From positions 6,991,001 through 7,055,000 of the forward strand of contig CM065804.1 of assembly GCA_033398695.1 (NCBI GenBank): a stretch of 64,000 nucleotides of DNA, written 5' to 3'. Shown piece by piece: positions 45,495-55,791 of the stretch. The stretch's first letter is position 1. Each line of letters begins with the position of its first letter. The position numbers and the translations under genes are program-made. The notes beneath the pieces are model-generated. The model saw nothing but the letters and a program-made list of their open reading frames with translations, ran no database searches and had not been told where the DNA came from. Origin of the DNA: Orobanche coerulescens. Taxonomy: Eukaryota; Streptophyta; Magnoliopsida; Lamiales; Orobanchaceae.

Positions 45495-45618
45495 TAAACA
45501 AGGAAAATTCCACCCCACCCCTCTCTCCTCCCAAAACCCCTTCATAAATGTAGATATAGAAACCTCCTAGACGTAGACCTTCGACAATATGCAAAATGAA
45601 AATTAACAATATAAATAT

Positions 45619-45855
45619 TGTTCCGGGAATTATTATTCCCGTGATGTGTCTTACCTAATACTAGTTGTAGATACATAGATGGAAGGTTTTAGATCCTTCT
45701 AGAGGTAGTAGAATCCTATTAGATGTCTTACCTTATCTAGGAATCCTATGTATGGAAGGACTCTCATTGTAATGCCTATATAAAGGCCCCTCTATCAGTG
45801 TTATGAATGCAATTGATTGACTCTATTTAAAGTCTTTTTACTTTCTCCTGAAACA
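45619..45855 (+). repeat. 5' LTR of G2 (237 bp)
   Basis: TGTTCCGGGAATTATTATTCC...CTCCTGAAACA, with TATATAAAGG near 45778. Confidence 0.88.
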
Positions 45856-46082
45856 CGTTATCAGCACGTAGTCCCCAACTGTTTCCCTCTCCCGTTTTTT
45901 TCTGAAAATCCGAAAAAAAAAACGAAAAAAAATTAAATTTTTTGGGAGAAACCTAATTTCCGGTCATCTTATCCACAGTCCCACCGCCACCCCAACATGC
46001 CGCAAAGCAACCCGTCTCCTGCCCGACGCGCCGCTGGAAAACCTTCTCTCAGTCCCGACCGGTCATCTCCTTCCCCGTCGCG

Positions 46083-46362
46083 AACCACCGTCTCCTGCCC
46101 GACCCGCCGCTGGAGTTGGCCCAAGACAGTGACCGAATCGTCACGGACGATGACCTCGACGAGCTTCACGGCTGCTTGGACTTGGGATTCCAATTCGATT
46201 CGCCGGATTTGGATCCGAAACTCTCGCCAACTTTCCCCGCGCTCGAGTTTTACCACGCCGTGAACAGGTAGTACGGTAGTGCTCTATCCCGATCGGTGTG
46301 GTTTCCTGATTGCGATTCAGCTGCTTCATCTGCTGAAAGCCCTAGGTCGATTATTGACCCAG
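46083..46362 (+). pseudogene. Captured DUF1685-family gene exon inside G2
   Basis: The frame from 46083 reads VTDDDLDELHGCLDLGFQFD, SPDLDPKLSPTFPALEFYHA, VNR-stop-YGS, then a Ser-rich tail. This matches the plant DUF1685 signature (DDDLDELKGCLDLGFGF...PALGLYYAVN, from memory). One in-frame TAG (46269-46271) replaces the Gln usually found after the VN(K/R) element, a C-to-T change in a CAG. The segment lies between the PBS and the conserved interior of a retrotransposon and is absent from G1, so it was acquired by this lineage. A partial direct repeat GTCTCCTGCCCGAC occurs at about 46014 and 46091. Function of DUF1685 proteins is unknown. Confidence 0.75.
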
Positions 46363-49300
46363 ACTCGACCCGGTTATTGACCCAGATCTGACCCGGTTGC
46401 TGACCCGACCCGACCCGCTCAACAGTCCCGTTTTCAGATCATTTTCGTCCAGCCGACTGTTGCCTAAAGCTGCGAACCGATCTGATCAAAGCACCGCCGG
46501 ATTGTCTTATGGTTTTATGCACGTGATATTTACTGTTTGAAAACCTAGTGCAATCGAGACAAAACCTATCAAAATCGGAAAAAAAAAACGAGAGACGAGA
46601 ATTTCCGCGCGTAAATTTTCTGCACAGCGCAGTCGTACTAAAAACATATTTCCCGATCCGTTAACCGTCGGATCAGTGTGAAATTTTGACAGAAACTTCC
46701 CAACACAAACATCTGTATATTCAACGGTGGAGATCAGATTACAAGTAGTATTGCTTACTGAATCTGTCACCGAACAAAAGCAGATTTTTATAAGAAAATT
46801 TGGAGATCCGACCTCATCCAATACCGAGCTGCTGCGCCCTATCCGGGCGTTTCTCAACTCTCTATTTTTTCCTAATTAATGATTCATTTGTACATTAATT
46901 TGTACACTTATGAATATTACCATATTTATGTTTTACGTGTATATAGGAAAACTTGTTGCTCATGATGATGTGCAAAATATGGAGAGAAGCCATATTTATT
47001 ATCCTATTTAAGGATCAAAGTAAATATGGAACTGAGTACCACGAAAATATTGCTTATATGGAGAGAAGCTCCCGTTCAAAGATCAAATCAAATATGGAAC
47101 CAAGTACCCGTAAGATTTTATTAAAGTTCCCATTTTTTTAATTTCTCTCTTTTGGGAAATTTTTTTTTTGGGGAATTGGGTATTTGGGTTCTTTATCTCC
47201 CATGCTACTTTGCGGTGAATGAGACTATGAGAGGTGGTATCACTCTCGTATGTCGAAGTAAACTCTGTGACGGTCCTGGGGGAGTCACGGATAATTGTTG
47301 AAAGTCGATATTTGTGGTTGTTGCATACACCACGTTTTGGGTGCGATTTGACGCCACCGTTTTGTCGATTTTAAGCCAACAATTGAATAAAATGAATACT
47401 ATCGGTAACGGTAAAGTTATGACTTGTTCATGATTAGTCACGGAATTGTGACGTACAAATGGGACAAACATCGATTGCGATGGATATGTCGTGGTTAAAA
47501 TCGATTTGTGACGGATTTGTCACGATGAATTGAGCGACCACCACGTTGGTCTTGACCCAATCCCATACTTGAAAAACTCCATCTTTCATCCTATTAAAAT
47601 AAAATATTGCATGTGGGTGTAGTCATGCACCATCTCCTTGCAATATAATATATGAAAGAGTGTAAGAGTAATTCTCATGAATTTCAACATGTAAAGCAAT
47701 GGCATATTGCGGTAAATACATGAATTCGTTGACCTCGATTATAGTTCGTATAACTATAAGTCCGAATACTTTTCTGAGTATTTGTAAAGGCATGTGCCTT
47801 ATACATCTGACTATGTTTAGTCGATCTTATTGGATGGTCAAGACAAGTTGGTTATGGTATATTCGTTATGTCTCATGGTTCAAAATGCTTAATTATGATG
47901 CACCGCGTTGTATCTATATAACATGGCTATGACGTATACTTGCAAATTGAGAATTAAAATACTTGGTTGATTTGATGCACTTTGGTGGATTTTGTCTACA
48001 CTTTGATTATGACTAGGCGCATCCTCTTTGGTATTTGTTTATGCTTTGAAAGTTCAAACGGAATTAGTGGTTTTTAAACAGCCTTAGCTGTACCGACATT
48101 CCTATTTTCTCTGCAAGTCTACCAAGTTAGAGTTACCGAAAGGATCATTAATCGAGATAAGAAATCGAACACCCTGCTGCGTTTAGACGCACCTATGGCT
48201 GTTATTGCCATGTTTTTGCATCAACACTTATGCCATTGGATATGGTCTCAACCTTGTTTTCTCGCTAAACTTGGGAAATACTAAAGCAGTCAATTAAAAC
48301 ATGTACTGTGATATGACTTTAAGGATCCGTGTGGTGCACAATATACGGATAGAAAGATACGGAAGTCTAGTTTCCAGAACATCTGACCGTTCGTCCATAA
48401 ACTTCCTAACAAGGGAGTTATCGCTGTTTTAGTGAACAAAGGTCAAGCTGCGCAGAATCTTATTTCGAGCGATTGTGCTAACTTTTGTCCCAACCAACTT
48501 GGTTCCCATCTTAAATTTGCAAGTGGTCTTATGACACATGTTTTTCAACCTCTTTTTGGCCAAATTTGGCACAGATGATGCGATTTTTGGTATACATTGT
48601 ATGCTAAAATATCATCTCTCAAATGTTGAAAAACAGTTTCCTTGGGGAAGCCCAAAATACGCACCCTTATAAGAAGGTCGAGCGTGTGCATGGTAGTGTT
48701 ACACCATGCTTGTGTCGTAATTTTGCCCCTTAGGCATATAACCTTGCCATGTTATGCACTCAATAAGATAGATCATTTTGATCGTATCTGGTATAAAGTC
48801 TCTATGTTGTTAGAGTGTTCGCTATGCTCATATTTGTAAAATTTTGTAAGCGAAATTGAGTGCGTATTAAGCTATTTTCAAGGAACACGATATTTTTGGA
48901 TTTCGGTTTATAAATCCATTGTGACTATGATGAATAGATCATCACAATCAATGAGCGGTATAATGCTCAAGTTGTTGAATGTCGAATGGCATTTTCTAGT
49001 CACATATGTTCCGTAACAATTGAACCATGTTATGACTCGATGATACATATGCCAAAGTGCATCATTCATAGCATCTCATTATGATTTGTGAGAAATAAAA
49101 TCTTATGCATCACTTGTATTGGATATGTGAAAAGGAAATATATTCATGAGTCAATATGGTCCGGCTTGCATCGGTTTTTGTAACCAGAAGATGTATTGGG
49201 ACATTGACACATTTAGGCTTTAATAGTCCGGAGTTTGGATAGTTTGATGATCCATATACCACGGTATTATCATGGACATCATTTTCTTTGAACAAAGAAA

Positions 49301-50005
49301 CTAGTTGGATCAAAAACACCAAAGTACGTTGGTGGAGTCATGAGCAGGGCTCAAGACCGATGATGATATTTATGTCATCCGCGTCTTGTTTTCATAAACA
49401 TGTGTGACGTCAAAGACCCCCCCCCCCCAATGATCCTTCTTTGCCATGTTCATTGATTTAAGCCTATTTTTTGGCACGATTAGGAGATGACACCCTCCTA
49501 TGCTAAAGAGGATAATGTAGCGACTCGCATAAGCATGGTGCTGAGTCCTCCCTTTTCACCGAGTCCTTATACATACATGATCATAAGTATTAGCCTAGTG
49601 GCTTATGATGCTATGATGGTGTTCACAAATGGTCGTTGATAAGTGTCAGTTTTGTACACTTATCCATGGTTTGTATCGATAAAATTCACCCATAATTGAG
49701 CTAGTCTACTCGTTTTTTGCTTTTAATTTATTAGTTTTAATAATTTTATTTTTATCGGATGATGATCGGATTAAATAACTGAATTACTCAAGAAACAACA
49801 TGTTTAATAAATATTCTCTTTATTGAATTTTTATATATTCATGTTGTAGGGCTTTCCGAGACGAATTCGACAGTCTTTCCGGATTCAAAATCAGAGTTAT
49901 ATATCAAAAGTTATCATCCGAAGAAGATCTGGGGCAAAACGCAAAGTCCGAGAAATTACGGGCAGCGTAACTATCCAAGCTTCAAATGAGCAAATTTACG
50001 TTCGA

Positions 50006-50084
50006 GTTACGGCCGTAACATTCGGGGGTTACAGTAGTAAGTCACCTAGTTCTGGCCGTAACTCCTGAATGTTACGGCCGTAAC
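50006..50084. repeat. GTTACGGCCGTAAC array in B2 LTR
   Basis: Copies start at 50006, 50028 (degenerate), 50049 (two mismatches) and 50071: spacing 22, 21, 22 bp. The first and last are perfect. Same layout as B1 although the spacers differ, so pitch is conserved between copies. Confidence 0.85.
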
Positions 50085-50208
50085 TCTTGACAGATTACTA
50101 TGATTTGTCTAATTTTTATACTTTTGTGTATTATTGAGGGATGGCTGGCATTGATCCGATCTAATGTAATAATGCTGGAGTTTTGGAGCTATTAGATGAC
50201 TTTAGGTG

Positions 50209-50216
50209 TATAAATA
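50209..50216 (+). promoter_or_regulatory. TATA box of B2 LTR
   Basis: TATAAATA, 125 bp after the palindrome array. Confidence 0.6.
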
Positions 50217-51217
50217 GACCCCTTAGATCCTTCATCATTCATCATTCATCTTATAATTTTCCATTTTCTTGTAAACTTTTCTTTTTGTGTGAAGAACACA
50301 CTTGTGTTCTTGAGTGATCTTTGTAAGTGTGGTATAACATATGTTGTTCAGAGAGTTTATTGTTTCTATCTCCTTTATCTACTAAGGGAGTTAGGATCAA
50401 TTCTTTCTCTTGATTCAACTAAACATGACCACCAAAGCTTGTAATATGTGTAATAAACCCTTTATGGGCTAAGTTTCTTAAGTTGGGATTATAAACAAGG
50501 TTAGTCATGTTATTTATGTTTGTATAAAGATATATTATGAATTACTTATTATTGTGTGTGATTTTCATTGTTTTAACAATCTTTATTTATTTGGCCAATT
50601 AATAAAGATATTTATGATCTTCATATGTTTCGAAAGAAAATATGTTTGATTAGATCAAATGATCTTCACTCTAAGTTGTTCTAGGGGATAGAAATATACC
50701 CCTAGTCCTTAGATGATTCATTGAGTTATTTTCACAAATCCTAATGCTATGTATTGAAGCCAATCAACATAGAAATATAGTGTATTAATTCAATATGTAA
50801 GGGACGTTTTATAGTTCGAAAGAGAAACCGTCTTTACAAGGAAAATCGAATCTACACAACATAATAAGTAAATTCATCTTATGATCTCCAATACATCTTT
50901 TATAAGTAATGACGAACTAAGTTTGTAATCCCAACTATTTCATTTTATCATTAATCAATCTATTAATATTGCAATCTTTTTATTTCCTTATAATATTAGA
51001 ACTATTATTGCAATTTCTTTGCAATTATTAAACCAAACTTTTTAATTGTGTGTTTCACTCATCTTAAGTATCTATAAAAATAGACTAATAGTGTATAATT
51101 CAAATTATAACAAAACTTCCTTGTGGGACCGATAAACCGGACTCAAAAAGTCCACTTTACTACTTGATACGATATTGTGCACTTGCGATAGTTACACTAA
51201 AAAGCGTGTCAAGTTTT

Positions 51218-51235
51218 TGGCGCCGTTGCCGGGGA
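51218..51235 (+). other. Primer binding site, tRNA-Asp (B2)
   Basis: TGGCGCCGTTGCCGGGGA, 6 bp after the LTR end. Confidence 0.92.
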
Positions 51236-51460
51236 AGTATAAGTTATATTTGAAATCTTACATTGTAAACTATTTTTGTAGGTACAAATTTCTCGACGTT
51301 GTAATTTAGTACTAAATTGTGTTTGTCCGGTCAAGTGGCGGATTACGGTACTCCGTGACTATTAAAGTCGGATTTTTCAGTTTCCCACAACAACTGATAT
51401 TTGTAAATATTTTATTCAATTATTTTCATTGTCTTTTTATTTTTATTTTTATTTTTTATC

Positions 51461-52006
51461 ATGGACGAAACATTGTTTAAAATTGAAAAAAGATTTCCCT
51501 TTCTAAGCAAAAATGCAATTTTAAAAATTTACAAGACAAGGCTTGAAAGGATGAGGTTGCTTACGAATAAAAGCATACCTTTTGACATAAGATTCATTAT
51601 CGAAGCTAAAGTAAGAATAGAAGGTGAATTCACAGAAACACCAACTAGATTTTTACCAGGGCTTGGAAAAAGTTCATATGCCAAGAAACGACGAGCAAAG
51701 ATACTAGCCGTTTGCTATAAATGTGCTAGATGGAACTGTAATGCAAAATGTCGATCTTTAGGAATTCCATCTACAAACAGAGAAGATAAAATTCAGTTCA
51801 TTAATGATGGTCTGAATAAGGAGAATTTAGATAATATCGAAATTTATCTTGACACGCATCCTAGTGGACTTGTGTATTACGGAATTCAATGTTTGTGGAA
51901 TAAATTCAAACCAGAATATGAACAACGTCTTGGGAATCTGACGTTAAAAGACCCTGTTTGCCAATTTGTAAGAAAATTGGATGGGAAGCTTCTCCCCGAC
52001 TCATAG
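51461..52006 (+). CDS. Unidentified 181-aa basic, Cys-containing protein ORF
   Basis: Intact ORF from ATG at 51461 to TAG at 52004-52006, 225 bp after the PBS, where gag is expected. I do not recognise it as Gag. Visible features: an N-terminal half rich in Lys/Arg and Ile/Leu, a basic patch YAKKRRAK (residues 73-80), and directly after it a cysteine cluster CYKCARWNCNAKC (C85, C88, C93, C97), a possible zinc site of C-x2-C-x4-C-x3-C type. An acidic/aromatic C-terminal half follows (IYLDTHPSGLVYYGIQCLW). A basic patch followed by a CxxC cluster is reminiscent of the cysteine-rich nucleic-acid-binding proteins of some filamentous plant RNA viruses, but the spacing of the second cysteine pair is shorter and length is greater, so this is only a lead. 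The ORF is free of stops, unlike most ORFs nearby. Confidence 0.6.
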   Translation: MDETLFKIEKRFPFLSKNAILKIYKTRLERMRLLTNKSIPFDIRFIIEAKVRIEGEFTETPTRFLPGLGKSSYAKKRRAKILAVCYKCARWNCNAKCRSLGIPSTNREDKIQFINDGLNKENLDNIEIYLDTHPSGLVYYGIQCLWNKFKPEYEQRLGNLTLKDPVCQFVRKLDGKLLPDS

Positions 52007-52229
52007 AAGGCGTTTAGGCCGTTTCTGAACGTAAAATTAGAGGAAGATGTGAGCCACAATCACAACTACTGTACATACGCGTAAGTATCTTTTATTTTTG
52101 TCGTGTGGTGAGATTTTCTGAATAAAAAATGTGATACGCGATAAAAGCATTCATTATTCTATTGAGTAGTTGAAGCACAATCAAACGCAATCACAAACTT
52201 GTTAAACAATTTTTACCTTCTTTTTCTTC

Positions 52230-52237
52230 TATAAATA
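52230..52237 (+). promoter_or_regulatory. TATA box of the LOG-like gene
   Basis: TATAAATA 85 bp upstream of the ATG at 52322, followed by a CT-rich 5' leader, as in an ordinary plant promoter. It suggests the fragment was taken with its own promoter. Confidence 0.5.
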
Positions 52238-52321
52238 AACTTTCTACTGGTTTCTTTCATTCATCCCTCAGACTTGCACTTTTCTCTGTTTCTCTCTAAA
52301 AAAATTTTTTTCTTTTCAAAA

Positions 52322-52529
52322 ATGGAGTCATCATCTTCAACAAAAAAATTTAACACAGTATGCATTTTTGGTGGAGCTAATTCTGGAAAAGAGGCATGCT
52401 TTACTGAAGCAGCCCACAACTTGGGTCGTACCTTAGGAGAAAAATACATTCATGTAGTTTACGGAGGAAGAAGTCTAGGATTAATGGGACGAGCTGCTAC
52501 TTCTGCCTATATGGAAGGAGTAAGAGTGT
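52322..52529 (+). pseudogene. LOG-like cytokinin-activating enzyme, first exon, cut by D
   Basis: ATG at 52322 opens 69 codons: KFNTVCIFGGANSGKEACF, EAAHNLGRTLGEKYIHVVYG, GRSLGLMGRAATSAYMEGVR. This matches the N-terminal Rossmann part of LOG (cytokinin riboside 5'-monophosphate phosphoribohydrolase). The family normally has VCVFCGS and YGGGS; here FGGAN and YGGRS, so it is a divergent member. The catalytic PGGYGTxEE motif lies further on and is not in the window because the D element inserted at 52529/52530 after VRV. The frame before the break is intact. It belongs either to B2 cargo or to a host gene captured next to it. Confidence 0.75.
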
Positions 52530-52680
52530 TGTAATACCCGAGATTTCTGTTATGTAGTTGGAACTTGTGATATTGTAATGATTGTACTTGATTTGAGTAT
52601 TATTTTCCGTATTTCATAATCCGATGTTGTCGAGCGTTTAATTCCGTGATTTGGAATTAAAGATTGTAAATCTGCGCATG

Positions 52681-52972
52681 TAGCGCACGCTATCAGCTAT
52701 GTTTAGCGTGCGCTAACGTGGGTTCATAGCGCAGGCTACTGAGTGTCCTTAGCGCACGCTATGCGCGGTCAAATTGATTGAGACGTGCGGTAGGTGAGAG
52801 CTGGCCGGGACCCTGTCGGTTGGTGTCGGGATGTACCAGGACGTCTTTCGGGGAAGAGCCGAGTCAACGCCTTAGCGCACGCTACTGGTATATGCGTAGC
52901 GCACGCTAAGTGCCGAGTCTGCTTTAGCCTGATGAGCCGTTAGCGCACGCTACGAGCGAGTCTAGCGCGCTA
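52681..52972. repeat. TAGCGCACGCTA array 1 in D LTR, quartet at 23 bp
   Basis: Starts 52681, 52704 (TAGCGTGCGCTA), 52727 (one change), 52750: exactly 23 bp apart, with unrelated 11-nt spacers. After a 111-bp gap ending GAGTCAAC come 52873, 52897, 52941 and 52963. The array ends 12 bp before TATAAATA (52985). The 3' LTR copy is at 58216-58513. Confidence 0.92.
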
Positions 52973-53650
52973 ATAGCCATTTATTATAAATAGAATGACA
53001 TCCTATTCGTGATTTGATTCTCTCTTCTCCCATTACCCGAGTTCCTACACTTAGAACATGTCTTCCTTCATCCTAAACATCTCATATCAACATCCTGATT
53101 TGTGATTGAAGATCATTTATCATTGGAGATTGTTGTTCAAGCTTTCGGTGTCGGATTGCTTCATTTTCCTCCGTGTTCTTTACTACTTGAGGTAGGTGAT
53201 TCTTCACTAATGTTAGTAATGTTCTTAAAGACGTCGATCATGCTTAGATAGCCGCTATTTCGTTTATGATCGGTCATCACATGATAGAAGGATACTTTGA
53301 CGTATCGGCACTATCTATCTTATGAACCTTTGAACCATCTTAGTAGATTGGACTCTAAGCGTTTTCAAATCAATTTATGATCGATGTCGGATATTACCCG
53401 GTTGCTACGTTGTACACATTGGAATCATGTGTTTTGGGACTTGGAATAATCGGAACTTAGAATACTTCTGAAGATCTTAGAAAAGATATGATATTGAGAT
53501 GACTATCCGTATATTTGTATTTCACGATCATAAATCTTCCACAAACCTTATTAGCATGATTTGCCGAAGATAACTTGTATTATCACGGTAGAATTCATGA
53601 GTTCTTCACCATTCAACCCATTTTCGGGTTGTAGTATTGCCATGCAATAT

Positions 53651-53840
53651 TAGCGCACGCTAACACATGTGAGTTAACGTGCGCTATCGGGGTCGATTAA
53701 CGCCAAAGCGTCGTAGCGTACGTTATGAGACCAGCCAGTCGATTGCCCAGGCCGTGGCTAGCGCACGCTAGTCTTACACGATAGCGTCACGCTAACAAGC
53801 TCGCTTAGCGCCGCGTTACGTGAAATCGTAGCGCACGCTA
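53651..53840. repeat. TAGCGCACGCTA array 2 in D LTR
   Basis: Starts 53651, 53675, 53714 and the quartet 53759, 53782, 53806, 53829 (23, 24, 23 bp). It lies about 660-850 bp downstream of the TATA box, i.e. in the transcribed part. The 3' LTR copy is at 59202-59391. Confidence 0.88.
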
Positions 53841-55779
53841 AGCAGTTCAAGCAGATTGTATTTTATGAACTTTTGACCGTGAATCAAATTGTTAAACATT
53901 CATGCGACGTGAGATAAATTCTATATCATTTCTTTTGTTAAGGTTTGGCCTCGTTACGTGATTGATTGAGGAGGACGACCGTCGAGTGTTCATTTCCATG
54001 GAAGTATTGTTATTATCTTCAAATCGAGGCAAGTACCTTGATATACGAATTATAATTACGTTGAAATCATTGTTGCTGAAGTATATGAATTATGTCATGA
54101 ATATCTGTATTTATATTATATATATATATATATGTGTGTGGATATTTATGTAGTATTAATTGATAGAGTTGAAGGCCTGATGTGCAAAGTCTTGATGAAT
54201 AACGTGTGAGTTATTGTTTATTCTGCGTAGTTGCGTACTGGCGATTAAATTATGTGGATTGATGAACTGATTTGATAATTGTGGAAACGATTATTTGTGT
54301 GCTTGGTATTTGTAATAATGTGAATACTTGTTATGAGAGACGTCATATCCGGGTACCTCGAGGCGGGCGTGCACTCCGGCTGTTATGCTGCAATGAGCGG
54401 CTCCATATGATTGGTGAACACCGGTGTTACTTAATGCGCGAGCAAGGCGCTCTGTGGGAGTGAACGCCCGCGGTGACATGTGCAATGGGCGGCCAATATA
54501 GTGGAGTGAACGCCGGTACACAGGTGTGCAAGGGAGGCGCCTGGCAGGCTTATTGGTAACGGATATTTGAGTGATAGCTAAGACCCCGTTACCAAATGAT
54601 TTTCGAAATTTAAATCCTTGCAACTTGCTTTTAATGTTGGTCTTGATGTAGACCGCGGATTGTGTTTCTGGAGTTCGTTCCAACTCGTTTTAAATGTTGG
54701 TATCAGAGTTAATTAACCAAGGATATTTGACGAGATCTCCGAGGGTTAATTAACCAGGGGTCTTGAGCAGGATTTGTCGAATGAGAGGCTGTGCCTTTGA
54801 TTGTACTGTGTTGATTATTCTGTGTATTGGGTCGAGGACCCCGTGAGATGTTGAGATTTTATCTCGTGATGATATTATTTGGTTGGGCCGAGAACCCCGT
54901 GAGATGTTGTAATGATTCACTTGTGATAGTGTTTTATCATTTGGGTCGAGGACCCCGAATAACGTTGTAATGGTTTTCTTGCAAATTGTTTTCCACATGC
55001 TGGGTCAAGGACCCGAGAGCTTTTGAAGTATTTTCTAAAATATATTTCCATCTGATTTTCAAAATCCCAAGATGGCCCGAGTCAATATTAATGTGTTCGA
55101 ACTTTCTTATCAAAACACTTTTCATTTTATTAAAAGGGAATTTTCTGACTCCTTGGGCTCGTTTAAAGTTTCATTTGTGTTATGTTGCAGACGGAGAATA
55201 TGACAATGTGATTATCTTTCACCTTGTGTATGTAATACTATTACGTGTTAGCGATTTGAATGTGTGGGTTGTGTTAAGGTTTCACATTTGTTGAGTTTGT
55301 GTTATTATTATTCGTATATCTTGTGTGTTATGTACTTGCACTAGCAAAATTCCGGTTGCTAACCCCGAAGTTTTCGGGGTGGGTGCACATTATGCGCTCG
55401 AGTTTTGGCGGCTCGGGAGCGATCATAGGATTGGTGGGAAGGAGATGGAGGACAATGATACTAATCACACCGAGTTAGAGTCTTTTCTTTTGTTTCATTT
55501 TGGTCGGTATTTCTTTGTCGTTCGAGTATTCACCCTTGCATGGGTGTAGTTTTCATTTATTAAATTGAATTGTCGTTCTTTTCGTGTTCATCTTTATTTT
55601 CATCATTGAGATGTAAAGTTCATTTGTTTGAATTGTTTAATGACCTTGTCGATCTGTTGTATTTAGATTGACCCCGGTCGGTCGGTCATTTTGTAGTCTA
55701 GTAGAGTTTAGCCTTGTAGATCCTTGTAAGAAGGGCTACGGCGTGTAACATTCCGGATGTATTCGGGGTGTTACAAATA

Positions 55780-55791
55780 TGGTATCGGAGC
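55780..55791 (+). other. Primer binding site, initiator tRNA-Met (D)
   Basis: TGGTATCGGAGC, 4 bp after the LTR end. Confidence 0.8.

Larger units (their letters stand above)
45619..49636 (+). mobile_element. G2: second Copia-type element, left part
   Basis: A second, independent insertion of the G family only 124 bp after G1, with different flank (AATAT at 45614-45618). LTR 45619-45855, then CGTTATCAGCACG PBS region. From about 46594 the interior matches G1. It is interrupted at 49637 by B2 and does not end in the window. It supplies the empty A2 target site (48821-48825). G1 in turn supplies the empty B2 site (GTCGT, 42349-42353). Confidence 0.82.
49637..51211 (+). repeat. LTR of B2 (1575 bp)
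   Basis: TGATAAGTGTCAG...AAGCGTGTCA; homologous to the B1 LTR. TATAAATA at 50209, with the palindrome array at 50006-50084. Confidence 0.9.
49637..52529 (+). mobile_element. B2: tRNA-Asp-primed LTR element carrying foreign ORFs, left part
   Basis: LTR 49637-51211, PBS 51218-51235, about 60 bp of leader shared with B1, then no gag: instead an unknown 181-aa ORF and a LOG-like first exon. D interrupts it at 52530, so the 3' LTR lies beyond the window. Inserted in G2 with flank GTCGT (49632-49636); the uninterrupted site is in G1 at 42349-42353. If the right half confirms the structure, this is a retrotransposon with transduced host or viral sequence in place of gag-pol. Confidence 0.75.
52530..55775 (+). 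repeat. 5' LTR of D (3246 bp)
   Basis: TGTAATACCCGAG...GGGTGTTACA. Subregions: TAGCGCACGCTA arrays 52681-52972 and 53651-53840, TATAAATA at 52985, (TA)n near 54116-54132, GTGAACGCCGGT-type repeats 54415-54530, and four degenerate units of GGGTCGAGGACCCCGTGAGATGT at 54829-55015. Confidence 0.9.

Noticed and set aside
53962..54153. Small ORFs repeated at 53962 and 59510, and at 54986 and 60520
   Set aside because: They recur because both D LTRs carry them; no domain and no start context, and frames differ between copies.
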